Shown: positions 1-10,705 of the stretch, one piece after another | How the letters are laid out: every line of letters starts with the position of its first letter | Position numbering within the stretch: position 1 is the stretch's first letter | DNA from: Locusta migratoria | Lineage: Eukaryota; Arthropoda; Insecta; Orthoptera; Acrididae | Reading direction: 5' to 3' | Assembly (NCBI GenBank): GCA_026315105.1 | Contig: CM048744.1 | Coordinates: 347,161,668 to 347,225,667 of the forward strand | Length of the DNA stretch: 64,000 nt | Program-made: the position numbers and the translations under genes | The notes under the pieces: model-generated | The model's database searches: none | Told to the model about the DNA's origin: nothing | Seen by the model: only the letters and a program-made list of their open reading frames with translations

Positions 1-1516
1 GCTTTGGTATGGGAATGACTATGGCTTCACGCCAGCGTCGCGGAAAGGTGCCTTCTATCCACATGCGGTTGTAGGTGGCCAGTAGGAAGTGCAAGCTCGT
101 TGGTGAAAGGTGTTGCAGCATCGCCACGTGAATGCCATCTGGTCCTGGAGCGGAGGACCGCGAAGACGAGAGTGCGTGGTGAAGCTCTCGTACAGTAAAC
201 TCGGTATTGTAGCATTCACGGTTCTGAGAGGTAAAGGGCAATGGAGTCGCCTCCACCGTCCATTTCCTAGCTAGGAAAGCGTCAGTGTAATGTGAAGAGC
301 TAGAGACCTCTGCAAAATGTCGACCCAGTGCGTTGGCTATTTGTGGAGGATCGACGACGGTGTCAGTTGCGACACACAGACCGGGAATTGGGGAATGAGC
401 CATAGTGCCCGAAATTTTTCGAAGGTTACCCCAAATGGAGGAAGGGGTAGACCTATTAAAAGAGCTCGTGAATGAGCGCCAACTGGCGCGTTTACAGTCG
501 CGAAAGAGGCGACGACAAAAGGCCCGCAGCCGTTTGTATCGGATGCAGTTGTCGAGCGTGGGCCGTTGTTTGAAGATTCTAAGGGCACGTCGCCGTGCTC
601 GCAGAGCGTCACGGCATTCCGCGGTCCACCACGGGACAAGGGGACGACGTGCGTGGGAAGTCTTGCAGGGGATGGAACATTCCGCGGCTGTCAGAATAAC
701 TGTGGTAATGTGTTCCACTTGGTCGTCTATACTAGGATAATGGTAAGTACCAAAATCCGCCAGTGACGTGTAGAGCTCCCAGTCCGCTTTCGTTAACTGC
801 CAGCGGTGTGGATGCTCAAGGCTGTCAGGCATCATTAGGTGAATTACACACGGAAAATGATCGCTCGAATGTGTGTCTGAGAGAGCAGACCATTCAAGAC
901 GCCGTGCCAGCTGAGCAGTGCAGATAGCTAGATCTATATGGCTGAAAGTATTTGTGGTGTCTGAAAGATAAGTTGGTTCACCAGTGTTAAGGCAGATGAG
1001 CTGAAGGTGGTTCAGTATATCTGCCAGGAGGGAGCCCCGTGGACATGGTCGTGGGGAGCCCCAAAGGGGGTGGTGGGCATTGAAATCTCCCACCAACAAA
1101 AACGGACGCGGAAGCTGGTCAATAAGATCTAGGAGATCTGATCTAGTGACGGGAAAAGAGGAAGGAGCGTAAATATTGCACAGTGTGAAGACAAATCCAG
1201 GAAGGTATATCCGGACAGCAACAGCTTGTATTGGAGTACACAAAGGGACCGATGTACTGTGTACGTCATCCCGAATAAGCAACATTACGCCCCCGTGGGC
1301 TGGAATTCCTGCCACTGGAGGAAGGTCAAAGCGAACGGTAGTGTAGCGTGGGAAAGTAATTCGAGTACCAGGGAGCAATTTTGTCTCCTGTAGAGAGAAG
1401 ATGATTGGATGATATGTTCGCGTTAGAAGCTGCAGTTCTGTCCAATTCGACCGGATACCACGAATGTTCCATTGAAGAATATCCATAACGGGATAAAGTG
1501 AGATGAAGGTGGACAT
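1..1516 (-). CDS. Non-LTR retrotransposon ORF2 (endonuclease-reverse transcriptase), partial
   Basis: This is the pol-like ORF of a LINE, which nicks target DNA and reverse-transcribes the element RNA. I translated the frame piecewise from the ATG at 1516 to the window edge and met no stop. The N-terminal APE-type endonuclease shows QWNIRGIRSNW, SLQETK, IYAPSS, VGDFNAHHPLWGS (Gly about residue 143) and SDHFP (about residue 218). The start of the reverse transcriptase follows with APGPDGIHVAML and RRWREAIVIPIPK close to the edge. The catalytic FADD and any RNase H lie outside the window, so the reading frame is incomplete here. The start overlaps the ORF1 stop by one base. The EN sequence and the three-knuckle ORF1 suggest the I/Jockey group, but the clade is not settled. 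The intact frame suggests a fairly young copy. Confidence 0.9.
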   Translation of the reverse strand, partial: MSTFISLYPVMDILQWNIRGIRSNWTELQLLTRTYHPIIFSLQETKLLPGTRITFPRYTTVRFDLPPVAGIPAHGGVMLLIRDDVHSTSVPLCTPIQAVAVRIYLPGFVFTLCNIYAPSSFPVTRSDLLDLIDQLPRPFLLVGDFNAHHPLWGSPRPCPRGSLLADILNHLQLICLNTGEPTYLSDTTNTFSHIDLAICTAQLARRLEWSALSDTHSSDHFPCVIHLMMPDSLEHPHRWQLTKADWELYTSLADFGTYHYPSIDDQVEHITTVILTAAECSIPCKTSHARRPLVPWWTAECRDALRARRRALRIFKQRPTLDNCIRYKRLRAFCRRLFRDCKRASWRSFTSSFNRSTPSSIWGNLRKISGTMAHSPIPGLCVATDTVVDPPQIANALGRHFAEVSSSSHYTDAFLARKWTVEATPLPFTSQNRECYNTEFTVRELHHALSSSRSSAPGPDGIHVAMLQHLSPTSLHFLLATYNRMWIEGTFPRRWREAIVIPIPK

Positions 1517-1518
1517 CA
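1514..1518 (-). other. TGATG stop-start overlap between ORF1 and ORF2
   Basis: On the minus strand the ORF1 stop TGA (1518-1516) shares its last base with an in-frame ATG (1516-1514) that opens ORF2. A second in-frame ATG lies at 1486. Such TAATG or TGATG junctions are known in some insect LINEs, where ORF2 is made by termination and reinitiation. That mechanism is inferred here. Confidence 0.75.
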
Positions 1519-2958
1519 GCCCGACGAAGGCGGCGGGCCACAGTGCGAATGTTCGCAACTGGTGGTGTCTGAGACAGGAGGGTCTTGCTCCATATTCTCA
1601 GAGGTTACCACAGCAGCTGCGTGAGTGTGGTCGGCAGCCCCATCCTTGGCTGATGCACCTGGAGAGACTATAGGCTTCCAGGGGATGCCATCGTCACATT
1701 GTGAGGTAGGAGGGGGGAGAGTTTTCCCCCTATTTGATTTCTTGGAGCCCTGGTGAAGCTCCTTGGTTGGCTCAGATGTTTTGGTAGGGGTGCGGAGGAA
1801 ATCCTCGCGCGAATGCTCTTTCTTAGACTTTCGCGTCTCTATCTGTGGTTTCACAGCTGAAGATGAAGACTTGGAAGAGGTACTCACACTTTTCGTTGAA
1901 CGTGACGCCGTTGTCGATGTAGACTGTTTGACAACTACTGTCGTAAACTGTAGGTCACAAGTCTGTGTGGCCATATCCCGTGTTGGTGGAGGCGTTGCAA
2001 CTACAGTACTGTAGTTACCACGCGGCGGGGTCTTGGGCTTACGACTGGCGTACATCTTACGTGCAACTGGTATGGGAACCTTTTCCTTTACACGGATTTC
2101 CTGGATGGCTCGTTCATCAGCAAACACGGGACATTCCCGGGAGGAAGCAGCATGATTCCCGTTACAATTGATGCAATGAGGGGACGGTGGTGGACAAATC
2201 CCCTCATGGGCCTCTTTACCACAGGTGACACATATGACTGGGTTCTTGCAAGACTGGCTTGTGTGGTTAAATCGATGGCACTGATAACACCGAGTAGGGT
2301 TAGGGATATAAGGTCGTACTGTGATGACCTCATACCCTGCCTTGATCTTCGGCGGCAGAGCCACTCGGTCGAAGGTCAGAAACACTGTGCGAGTGGGCAC
2401 TACAACATTGTTCTCTTTTTTTGTCACCCTGTGTACTGCAACGACGCCTTGAGATGCCAGATATTCTTTCAGTTCATCCTCAGTCAGACCGTCCAAACTG
2501 GCCGAGAAGACTACCCCTCGTGAATAATTGAGGGTTGGATGGAGCTCAACACGAACCGGGTAGCTGTGGAGCAGAGTAGCCTTAAGCAGCCGCTGTGCCT
2601 GGGAGCCACTTTCTGTTTCTAACAGTAGTGTTCCATTTCGTAGGCGGTTGCAGGTCTTAACTGGGCCGGCAATGGCATCAACCCCTTTTTGAATAATAAA
2701 TGGGTTCACCGACGAAAAGGATTGACCTTCCTCAGTACGGGTCACCACAAGGAACTTTGATGTCTGTAAATTTTGCTGTTCAGGCACACTATTGTCTAGT
2801 ACATCAATTTCTAAAGGCTCTTTCCATTTTCTTTTTTTTAGAACCATCGCGGTTGTATCCCCCACGATTGCCAGTGTCTCCGATGGCACGCTCCTTCCTG
2901 CTGGGGGCCCCCAACGGAAGCACACCCGCCTTGGGTGATTGTTCACACCCCAGATCAC
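1516..2958 (-). CDS. Non-LTR retrotransposon ORF1 (gag-like, three CCHC zinc knuckles)
   Basis: This is the nucleic-acid-binding ORF1 protein of the LINE whose ORF2 follows directly. The reading frame is 480 residues. Three CCHC knuckles stand in a row: CYQCHRFNHTSQSC (about 224-237), CVTCGKEAHEGIC (243-255) and CINCNGNHAASSREC (262-276). An RRM-like/PRE_C2HC-type region precedes them, and a Ser/Thr/Lys-rich low-complexity tail follows. An alternative and perhaps better start is Met38 (2847), just before a basic KKRKWK stretch, because the first 37 residues look like translated leader. The protein is expected to package element RNA in the cytoplasm and nucleus. There is no frameshift or internal stop. 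The ORF1 stop overlaps the ORF2 start. Confidence 0.9.
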   Translation of the reverse strand: MIWGVNNHPRRVCFRWGPPAGRSVPSETLAIVGDTTAMVLKKRKWKEPLEIDVLDNSVPEQQNLQTSKFLVVTRTEEGQSFSSVNPFIIQKGVDAIAGPVKTCNRLRNGTLLLETESGSQAQRLLKATLLHSYPVRVELHPTLNYSRGVVFSASLDGLTEDELKEYLASQGVVAVHRVTKKENNVVVPTRTVFLTFDRVALPPKIKAGYEVITVRPYIPNPTRCYQCHRFNHTSQSCKNPVICVTCGKEAHEGICPPPSPHCINCNGNHAASSRECPVFADERAIQEIRVKEKVPIPVARKMYASRKPKTPPRGNYSTVVATPPPTRDMATQTCDLQFTTVVVKQSTSTTASRSTKSVSTSSKSSSSAVKPQIETRKSKKEHSREDFLRTPTKTSEPTKELHQGSKKSNRGKTLPPPTSQCDDGIPWKPIVSPGASAKDGAADHTHAAAVVTSENMEQDPPVSDTTSCEHSHCGPPPSSG

Positions 2959-3405
2959 ACCTCCCGATCTACAGACGGAGGGACCAATCGGCGAATCGGG
3001 AAGGTATCAGCGCAGGCAATCGCCCCTCCCCTGGCCTGGCCTTAACCAGGGGGTACGCACGCACCCTACATGCCAGCCCGGGGCTGGGACTTACGCATTA
3101 CCCAGTCACCCATATGGGTGGCCTTCAAGTGCGTACAGGGAGGAGGAAGAGAGAAATAGTAGGAGGAGAAGCCTCAAACGCAGACGCGGAGGCAAAGAAA
3201 GAGGTGAAAGAAAACTGTAAAGCCAAAAGGGTCAGAACTTCGGTTCCCCGAAGGATGCGCAGACTCGGTCCCCAAGAGAGGGGAAAAGGACAGTAGAAGA
3301 AGCGTCATGTAGCACGGAAAGGAAGGAGTGCTACAAAGGCTGGGGCCCCGTGCTCGCCATGCACGTACTCACCACAGAGCGGTGAGCCCCCTGAGGGGAA
3401 AGGAT
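2959..3405 (-). other. Probable 5' UTR of the LINE
   Basis: This GC-rich stretch lies upstream of ORF1 on the minus strand and ends abruptly where AT-rich sequence begins near 3405. LINE internal promoters usually sit here. The exact 5' end and any target duplication cannot be fixed, because the 3' end is outside the window. Confidence 0.5.
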
Positions 3406-4254
3406 TTTTCGTATTGTGAAAGTTTGCCGTTTAAAAAACGCAGTGTTCTTTATACGACATGTTGCAATTTCATGTCGGTTAACGTATCTACGAGTAGTAT
3501 ATTCCGTATCAGTTGAGATGTAGCTTTCTGTTGTATATTTAGAGTGACTGACGTAGCAAGGTAGCAGCTTTGTTGATTGCAAAGATGAAGGCGCTAGATG
3601 CCGCTGGTTCGAGGCTATATATAATCAAAAAATTTCCTTATAGCGTTTTCTGATATGTTCCGGCATTAATTTGGTAGAATATAGTATATTAGATGCTATA
3701 TGAATAGTGTACGTCATCTTGGGTGTGAGCGTTTGGTCTTATGAACAGGAACATTTGCACTTAGAAGTCATTTTGCACGTTCTACAGACTGAGGCTCAGT
3801 CTAATTTTGTAACTAAATGTCATGAAACTTTTATACGTTGCTGCTCTTATTGACTGAACATGCTTCTTTCCTAAAAAGCCTTATCTTCACAGATAAGTTG
3901 TTACTAGTGTGAGCCTATACCACAGACCACGTATACCTAACAGCTGACATGTTCGTTTTGATAAGTACAGCAGTAATTTCACTCCTTTCATTTCGTAAAC
4001 AGTGTGATTCCAGAGCCGGATGCAGCCCACATGTGTCCCTGGAGCGCGCTGCGAAAGCGCGTGGCACGTAGAGTGAAAGACGTATGCACAAGCCGCACCA
4101 TACAGCCGGATCCGTGTGCCAAAGGCTCGGTATACGTTTGTTACCTGGTACAAGTCACCACAAAGTTAATAAGCAGCTTAAGCATATATGTGTACGAAAT
4201 CTAAATATTTAAACATTTCGACCGTTTCGGGTTATTGAAATATATTCAACGACA
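3406..4254. other. No recognisable feature
   Basis: AT-rich sequence with only short out-of-context ORFs. No repeat, exon or RNA was recognised. Confidence 0.5.
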
Positions 4255-4345
4255 AAGTTGAAAATCTGTGCTGGACCGGGGAACCCGTATTTGCCCCTTT
4301 CGGGCCAGCATTCGCCTTAACTAATTAGGCTATCCAGGCACGCTT
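4255..4345 (-). repeat. tRNA-derived SINE fragment (family E)
   Basis: On the minus strand it resembles a decayed tRNA head with a box-B-like part (ggggaacccgta on plus), joined to a GTTGAAAATC segment that recurs near 4861. The copy is short and diverged. Confidence 0.45.
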
Positions 4346-4499
4346 CTCTTCCAAACCACATACTGAACTTTTAGCCCCCTGCCCGTTGATTCCTCTTGCT
4401 GGCAGCATTTCTGGATTCCCGCAAGGGAGCGAGCGTTTGAATCGTCTGCATTGAAACTTGTTTAAGAACAGACCGTATCAGTAATACTTTTAGCCTGTA

Positions 4500-4770
4500 G
4501 GAATAGAATGCCAGACTATCAATCCCAAGGTCGCGGGTTCGATCCGCCAGGACCTAGGATTTTCTGTCTTTCCAAGTTTTTCACCTCTGGCAGTGTTGCC
4601 GATGTGAAAAATGTCTAGTAGCATCGTTGATTCGGAAACCACGTTGAACTGTAGGTCCCCCTATAACTGGCAGGATAAGTCCGAGAAAGGTTTATACCAC
4701 CTCCAAACCGGGCCATGCCTAGTAAAGCACTGGTGTTTAAGCCAATCTTCGGCTTGTTGACTGTTTTACC
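4500..4770 (+). repeat. SINE family A copy, plus orientation
   Basis: A tRNA-like head contains box B (CGCGGGTTCGATCC near 4530). A shared body follows, ending in a conserved tail that reads TTGTTGACTGTTTTACC at 4754-4770. It is the same family as 5008-5322, 34470-34790 and 62499-62663. The copy is diverged and no clear target duplication was seen. Confidence 0.75.
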
Positions 4771-4860
4771 TTTTTTCGGAATACATGTTCAGAATCTTCT
4801 CACCTTGTCTAGAGGGACTGACATTCATTTAAAAATAACCATTTTACGTGAAAAGTAAAG

Positions 4861-4960
4861 TTGAAAATTCCTGCTGAGCCACGATTCGAATCTGTCTCCT
4901 TGTCCCGCCCGCAGACAATTCAAGACACTCATACGGACAACCCTAGCTGGCTGCCCATCA
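4861..4960 (-). repeat. tRNA-derived SINE fragment (family E)
   Basis: Similar to 4255-4345, with a GTTGAAAATTCC edge and a degenerate tRNA-like head on the minus strand (gattcgaatctg on plus). It is truncated. Confidence 0.4.
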
Positions 4961-4997
4961 CACCCAATTCTTCAAACTACCCACATAGCACCATGTT

Positions 4998-5332
4998 CGA
5001 AATAAAAGTAAAGCAGTCAACAATCCGAAGATTACTTTGAACACCACAGTGCTTTACTAGGCATGGTCCTGTTTGGAGGTTGTACGCCGTTGCCTTCCTC
5101 CGATCTTCGAACTGACCCAGGCAATTTTAGGGGGGACCTACAATTTAACGTGGGTTCCGAACCACGGTGCTACTCGGTATTTTTCACATCAGCAACACTG
5201 CCTGAGTCGAAAGAAGTGGAAAGTGACATTTAGATATCCTAGGACCTGGCGGAGATCGAACCCGCGAATTTGGATTTGCAGTCTACGGAGCCGCACTGGG
5301 TTTGTTGACCACTTTACCTGTCCGAAATAAAA
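4998..5332 (-). repeat. SINE family A copy with 10-bp target duplication
   Basis: The body is 5008-5322 on the minus strand. It is flanked by the direct repeat CGAAATAAAA at 4998-5007 and 5323-5332. The tRNA-like head is on the right (gatcgaacccgcg on plus) and the conserved tail on the left (aagcagtcaacaatccgaag). The target duplication supports insertion by target-primed reverse transcription. Confidence 0.85.
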
Positions 5333-5344
5333 TACGACTTCTAT

Positions 5345-5665
5345 TTACAAGTTACAACCAGGCTGTGGCGTTAACTGAAGAAGCAAACGATTGAAATGCA
5401 GCTGCAGCTGATGAGGGCTCGACGGAGCCCAGCAGCTGGTGTGTTGAGCAGCGCTGGCGAATCGTGCCCTCGGCGGCGGCGGCCTGTCTTCCCGTTGCCG
5501 ACAGTTCCGTGAGGCTGTCCGCGCCCCAGATGCAGCTAACGGGCCGCCCCACTGTCCCACACCGCCGGCCGCGCTGCACCACCTTACACAACCACCAACA
5601 TCTCCAGCCTTTCCTCGGGACCACCGCTACTGCGGCACTGGCGCTATGTAGCGTGCCACACGCAA
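5345..5665. other. GC-rich, CpG-rich island
   Basis: A sharply GC-rich block in AT-rich DNA, with several overlapping short ORFs and no recognisable protein. It could be a promoter-proximal island or an unannotated exon. Nothing in the sequence decides between these. Confidence 0.35.
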
Positions 5666-5799
5666 AATGTTAACACCCAACAGGTACGATAGGGAAGACA
5701 ACACTGATGTTAGCAAGTCTTAATAGAAAAGCTACATAAGAATTTATAGGAATAAACATTTATAAAGGATGGAGAAAATACCAAAGCTATTTTTGGAGA

Positions 5800-5955
5800 T
5801 GCAGTTTGAAAGAAAGAGCGAGGGGGAAACCTAGAACAAGGTGGATCGAGTCAAAGAAGTGTGCAAGAAGAATATACCTGCACTAGGGCAAAGGATAAAG
5901 GAAAGTGGCCAAGTGCCATAAATTCCCCGACCCGGTAGGACCTCAAAACTGAACA
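5800..5955 (+). pseudogene. Decayed C-terminus of an RTE-type reverse transcriptase
   Basis: Reading across frames gives an RGKPRTRWIES-like segment followed by a GQRIKESGQVP-like stretch and a DPVG-like end. This matches the typical C-terminal tail of RTE-type polymerases (RGRP.RW....). It is a short fossil with frameshifts. Confidence 0.5.
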
Positions 5956-7503
5956 CTATTATGAATGTTAGGAGTTGGCCCACCACTGCATATGCGAAGA
6001 GCTGTTATTCCTAGAGGAACATTCGTAAACTTTCACACTTCATGACTCTTCCATTACAGTAACAATAGTCTATTTCAATAAGGGCACTGTAAATTTGGAC
6101 CTCACATTGACCCGTAGATCCCCATAAAGGTTCAGTTATGTTGATAAATTGCGAATTTGTTGTCCAGGGGACATTTTTAATAATTTACCAATGCCGTATA
6201 ATACACGCCTGAACCATTTTGGCTGTGTGTGGGGACGCATTGCCGGTTTGGAAAATAGCAGCGTTTGCTAATCATAGCGAGCAGGTTTCAGATTGCTGTA
6301 AACGGTGGTGAGATCCGTTCAGTTATCCAAACAGTAAGGGTGCAGCTGAACACCGCTAACGCGATGTAGCTAGATTGCCAAATCATGGACGGAACCTCCC
6401 GCAGGCTTTAGTGCACAAGCAAGCATGTCGCATATTAAACTGTTTTTGCAAATTTCCGATACATAAACCAGGTTGTTTCTAGGAAGCAATAGCTCATTGG
6501 ACCATACCACATACTTCAGCAAGAGTCAAAGTTCGTAGCACAACATCCATCTTTGCGTTGGCTGCCGTTCTTAAGTAAAACTGCAGGAGTTCCATGAATA
6601 TTAAGTTCTATTCGTATTGTATTGCTGAAGAGTAGTTTGCAGTGGTTTTATGTTTGGTCAATCTCTAGGTTTCGTCCACTATCCCCCTTTGACAATGATT
6701 TTACCTAATTTAGCGTACGCTCTCGTAAGTTTAACAATGCAACCGTCTTCGTCACTTATGCTCTCACTAACTGTCCACAACAGTTCGCCTCTTTGGACGT
6801 CAGATATAGCATTTCACTTATCAGCTGTGTTCATCAACAAAGAACAATATACGGCAACTTCGTACATCAATTGTACACTACGGTCGCGGCGTAACACCTA
6901 TGCAGTGGTGCCAACTTACAAGATCATGTATACTTCACTGTCTTCCTGTTTTGTCCACACCTGTATCTACTGAATAAAGAAAAGAGTGCCGACGTTCATC
7001 GGAATAACAGTTATCCTGCATAAGATACGTCATGTGATACGTAATCCCAAACTTGTACGAAAATGAGACCGGAGCTCGAAGAATGACGTGAAATATGGGG
7101 ATGCGGGAGAACATGTCAGCAACGAAGAGCTGAATAAAGCTGGCGTTTCCGTCTGAAGCAAGCAGTGCATAAAAAATCGAGGTGTATTTGGTTGACGGAG
7201 GAAGATGCAAATACGCGCCTACTAAATATACTAAATTAGGTAACAGACCATGTCACTAACAAAGCCATGAAAGAGAAATGGACTAATAATAATGGTCTGT
7301 AGGCGAACATACACAGGTGACGCGAGGGAAATAAAAGCGGCTACGATGATTTTACATCACATTTAAGAAGGATACAAAATTCAGTCTTCCAACAGCAGTA
7401 AAAAAATGACAGTACGTTTATAGCAAACTTTTCTGGAGGCGCATATGAAACACTAAAACAACGAAATAGCTTCACAAGTAACACCATGCACTGCTGCAAA
7501 CAA
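5956..7503. other. No recognisable feature
   Basis: Low-complexity to average sequence. ORFs at 6650-6973 and 6935-7210 have no recognisable domain and overlap each other on opposite strands. Confidence 0.5.
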
Positions 7504-7512
7504 ATTTACTCG

Positions 7513-8280
7513 ACCTCCGTGAACCTGGCACCCGACTTAAAGAAATTGTTTTTTACTTCATCCTATCTTAAAGAACTTCGTTTGTAGTGGATTGTAGTGC
7601 AAAAATTTTCGTTTGTAGTTTTTCGGAAAAAAGTTATAGGTAACTCAAAAAATAGCCAGCACCCCACTTTTAAGAAATTAAATTCTAATGGATGATATGG
7701 GTAGGGAATCGTTTGTAGTGGTTTGTAGTGAACGAATTTTCGTTTGTAGTAACTTGTATATCCCACAAAACGTGTTCAAAATGGAAGGCGCGAGGCCCAT
7801 ACTGCTGTGCACTGCACCCACTGGCAGCACCCCACATTCAAGAAATTTATTTCTAATGGATGATATGTGTAGGAAATAGCGTGTAGAGGTTTGTAGTGAA
7901 CGAATTTTCGTTTGTAGTAACTTGTATATCCAACAAAACGTGTTCAAAATGGAAGGCGCGAGGCCCATACTGCTGTGCACGGCACCCACTGGCAGCACCC
8001 CACTTTCAAGAAATCTATTTCTAATGGATGATATGTGTAGGAAATAGTGTGTAGAGGTTTGTAGTGAACGAATTTTCGTTTGTAGTAACTTTTATATCCC
8101 ACAAAACGTGTTCAAAATGGAAGGCGTGAGGCCCATACTGCTGTGCTTTGCACCCACTGGCAGCACCACACATTCAAGAAATTTTATTCTAAGGGATGAT
8201 ATGTTTTGGTAATAGTACGTAGAGGTTTGTAGAGAACGAATTTTTATTTTTAGTGACTTGTCGAACCCACAGAACTGCAT
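7513..8280 (-). repeat. Left inverted repeat, 168-bp tandem units
   Basis: A 228-bp terminal domain is followed by units starting at 7741, 7909 and 8077 (spacing 168 and 168). The last unit is strongly diverged. Each unit contains two or more copies of the motif CGTTTGTAGT around a CGAATTTTCG palindrome. Confidence 0.92.
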
Positions 8281-9355
8281 TAAGCAAGAGAAGAATGGGT
8301 AGCTCTCAGAGATAAAAGCTGCAGAAAATTGCATCGGCCGTAGAACAAGGCCTTAATCCCTGTATATCACAGGAGATACGAAACGCAACTGGTGAAAGGA
8401 GAAAATGTAAAAATGTAGCAAATTGTTGCACGTAAAAAGGAGTATAGTCGGTGGAGAAATGACGTTGACAAGAATTGCATATTCGCTAAGCTGGAGTTGC
8501 TACATGACAAATACAACTTCGTAGAAGAATGTATAAGTAGGTGAAAGTTAGATGTTGCCTAGAGGAAGGTAAGAGACATTTCGAGACACGAAAAGGAGCT
8601 GTATGAATATCAAGACCTCAGATAGAAATCCAGTACTAAACAAAGAGGGGAAATCTGAAATGTGGCAGGAATATGTAGAGGACCTATACAAAGGAAGTAA
8701 ACTTGAAAGTAGAATTCTAGAAACGGAAGATAAAGTAGAGGAAGATAAGAGTTATGATGCTGAAAGAAGAATTTGACAGAGTACTGAAAGATCTAAATGG
8801 AAAAAAGGCTTCTGATAATCCCTATCAATTGCTGATATCGTTAGGAGAGCCAGTAACGCAGAAATTGTTCCACTTGGTATGCAAGATGTATGAGACCGTG
8901 GAAATGCCCTCACCCTTCGAGAAGTATATCGTAATTCCAATACCAAAGAAAGCAAGTTCAGCCAATTACAGATCTATCAGGTTAACAAGTCATTGCTGCA
9001 AAATACTAACACGAATTATTTGCAGACGAATGGAAATTGGTTGAATCCGACCTTGGGGAAGATCTGTTTGGATTTAGGAGAAATGTAGGAGCACCGGAGG
9101 CAATACTTACATTATGACTTACCTTAGAAGGTAGGTTAAGTGAAGGCAAACCTACGTTTATAGCATTTGTAAATCTGTAGAATGCTTTTGACGATATTAA
9201 CTGGAATACACTCTTTCAGATTCTTAAGGTAACGGGGGCAAAATACAGGGAGCGAAATCCAGACAGCAGTCAAAGTTGAAGTGCATGAAAGGAATGTAGT
9301 TGTTGGGAAGGGAGTAAGACAGATTTTTTACCTCTTTCCCAATGTACAATGAGGT
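8281..9355 (+). pseudogene. Degenerate RTE-clade polymerase inside the Foldback element
   Basis: The nucleotide order matches about 52750-53880 of the intact RTE copy, including the stretch around 'atatcacaggagata' (about 8365-8380) and the polymerase start (FDRVLKDLNGKKASDN). Many stops and indels break the frame, and the catalytic FADD part is absent. It is either a captured piece or an old insertion. Confidence 0.85.
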
Positions 9356-9777
9356 AGCTGTTTAGGAATGCTATGTGAAATATCCGCATCCGCGCAGACG
9401 TCTACCTATATCCTCCACACAGACTGCATGCTTTCCCATGCACTCTCTATAACTGGCAGAAGAGTCCAGCGCGACCTCTCTATCGAGGAAGAAAAGAATG
9501 ATGGCCGGACAGTCAAAAAGACCTATACACACAAATACGTTCACTCCAAAAATTACATACGATACCAACACAAACCAAACATAACACTTAATTTCTTCAA
9601 AACGGGAAGCAGGCTATTTCTGAGTGTCAGATTTTTTCGTAAAACTATATGTAACAAAATTAAACACATTCAATCAAACACAATCGAAGCGTAACTATTC
9701 AAGCCAGTAAAAAAAAGAAAAAAATCTTCCGCAAGTGTAGGTACCCAGCAGCACGCTGAGCATGAAGTTCCTGTAAT

Positions 9778-10705
9778 GTGGGATATACAAGTTACTACAA
9801 ACGAAAATTCGTTCACTACAAACCTCTACACACTATTTCCTACACATATCATCCATTAGAAATAAATTTCTTGAATGTGGGGTGCTGCCAGTGGGTGCCG
9901 TGCACAGCAGTATGGGCCTCGCGCCTTCCATTTTGAACACGTTTTGTGGGATATACAAGTTACTACAAACGAAAATTCGTTCACTACAAACCTCTACACA
10001 CTATTTCCTACACATATCATCCATTAGAAATAAATTTCTTGAAAGTGGGGTGCTGCCAGTGGGTGCCGTGCACAGCAGTATGGGCCTCGCGCCTTCCATT
10101 TTGAACACGTTTTGTGGGATATACAAGTTACTACAAACGAAAATTCGTTCACTACAAACCTCTACACACTATTTCCTACACATATCATCCATTAGAAATA
10201 AATTTCTTGAAAGTGGGGTGCTGCCAGTGGGTGCCGTGCACAGCAGTATGGGCCTCGCGCCTTCCATTTTGAACACGTTTTGTGGGATATACAAGTTACT
10301 ACAAACGAAAATTCGTTCACTACAAACCTCTACACACTATTTCCTACACATATCATCCATTAGAAATAGATTTCTTGAAAGTGGGGTGCTGCCAGTGGGG
10401 AGCCTTGCACAGCAGTATGGGCCTCGCGCCTTCCATTTTGAACACGTTTTGTGGGATATACAAGTTACTACAAACGAAAATTCGTTCACTACAAACCACT
10501 ACAAACGATTCCCTACCCATATCATCCATTAGAATTCAATTTCTTAAAAGTGGGGTGCTGGCTATTTTTTGAGTAACCCATAACTTTTTTTCCGAAAAAC
10601 TACAAACGAAAATTTTTGCACTACAATCCACTACAAACGAATCTCTTTAAGATAGTATGAAGTAAAAAACAATTTCTTTAAGTCGGGTGCCAGGTTCACG
10701 GAGGT
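9778..10705 (+). repeat. Right inverted repeat, 168-bp tandem units
   Basis: Units begin at 9778, 9946, 10114 and 10282 (the last is 169 bp). A variant terminal domain follows from 10451 to 10705. Because 168 is a multiple of three, one frame stays open for 216 codons (9882-10532) with a 56-residue repeat. This ORF is probably an accident of the period. Confidence 0.93.

Noticed and set aside
337..740. Overlapping ORFs on both strands within the LINE
   Set aside because: They lie in other frames of the verified ORF2, which carries the conserved endonuclease and RT motifs.
7741..8245. CRISPR-like array from regular repeats
   Set aside because: The units are contiguous 168-bp repeats with no unique spacers, within a eukaryotic transposon.
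9882..10532. 216-codon repetitive ORF as a real protein
   Set aside because: It is explained by a 168-bp tandem repeat whose length is a multiple of three; the mirror arm does not keep an equivalent ORF of the same length.
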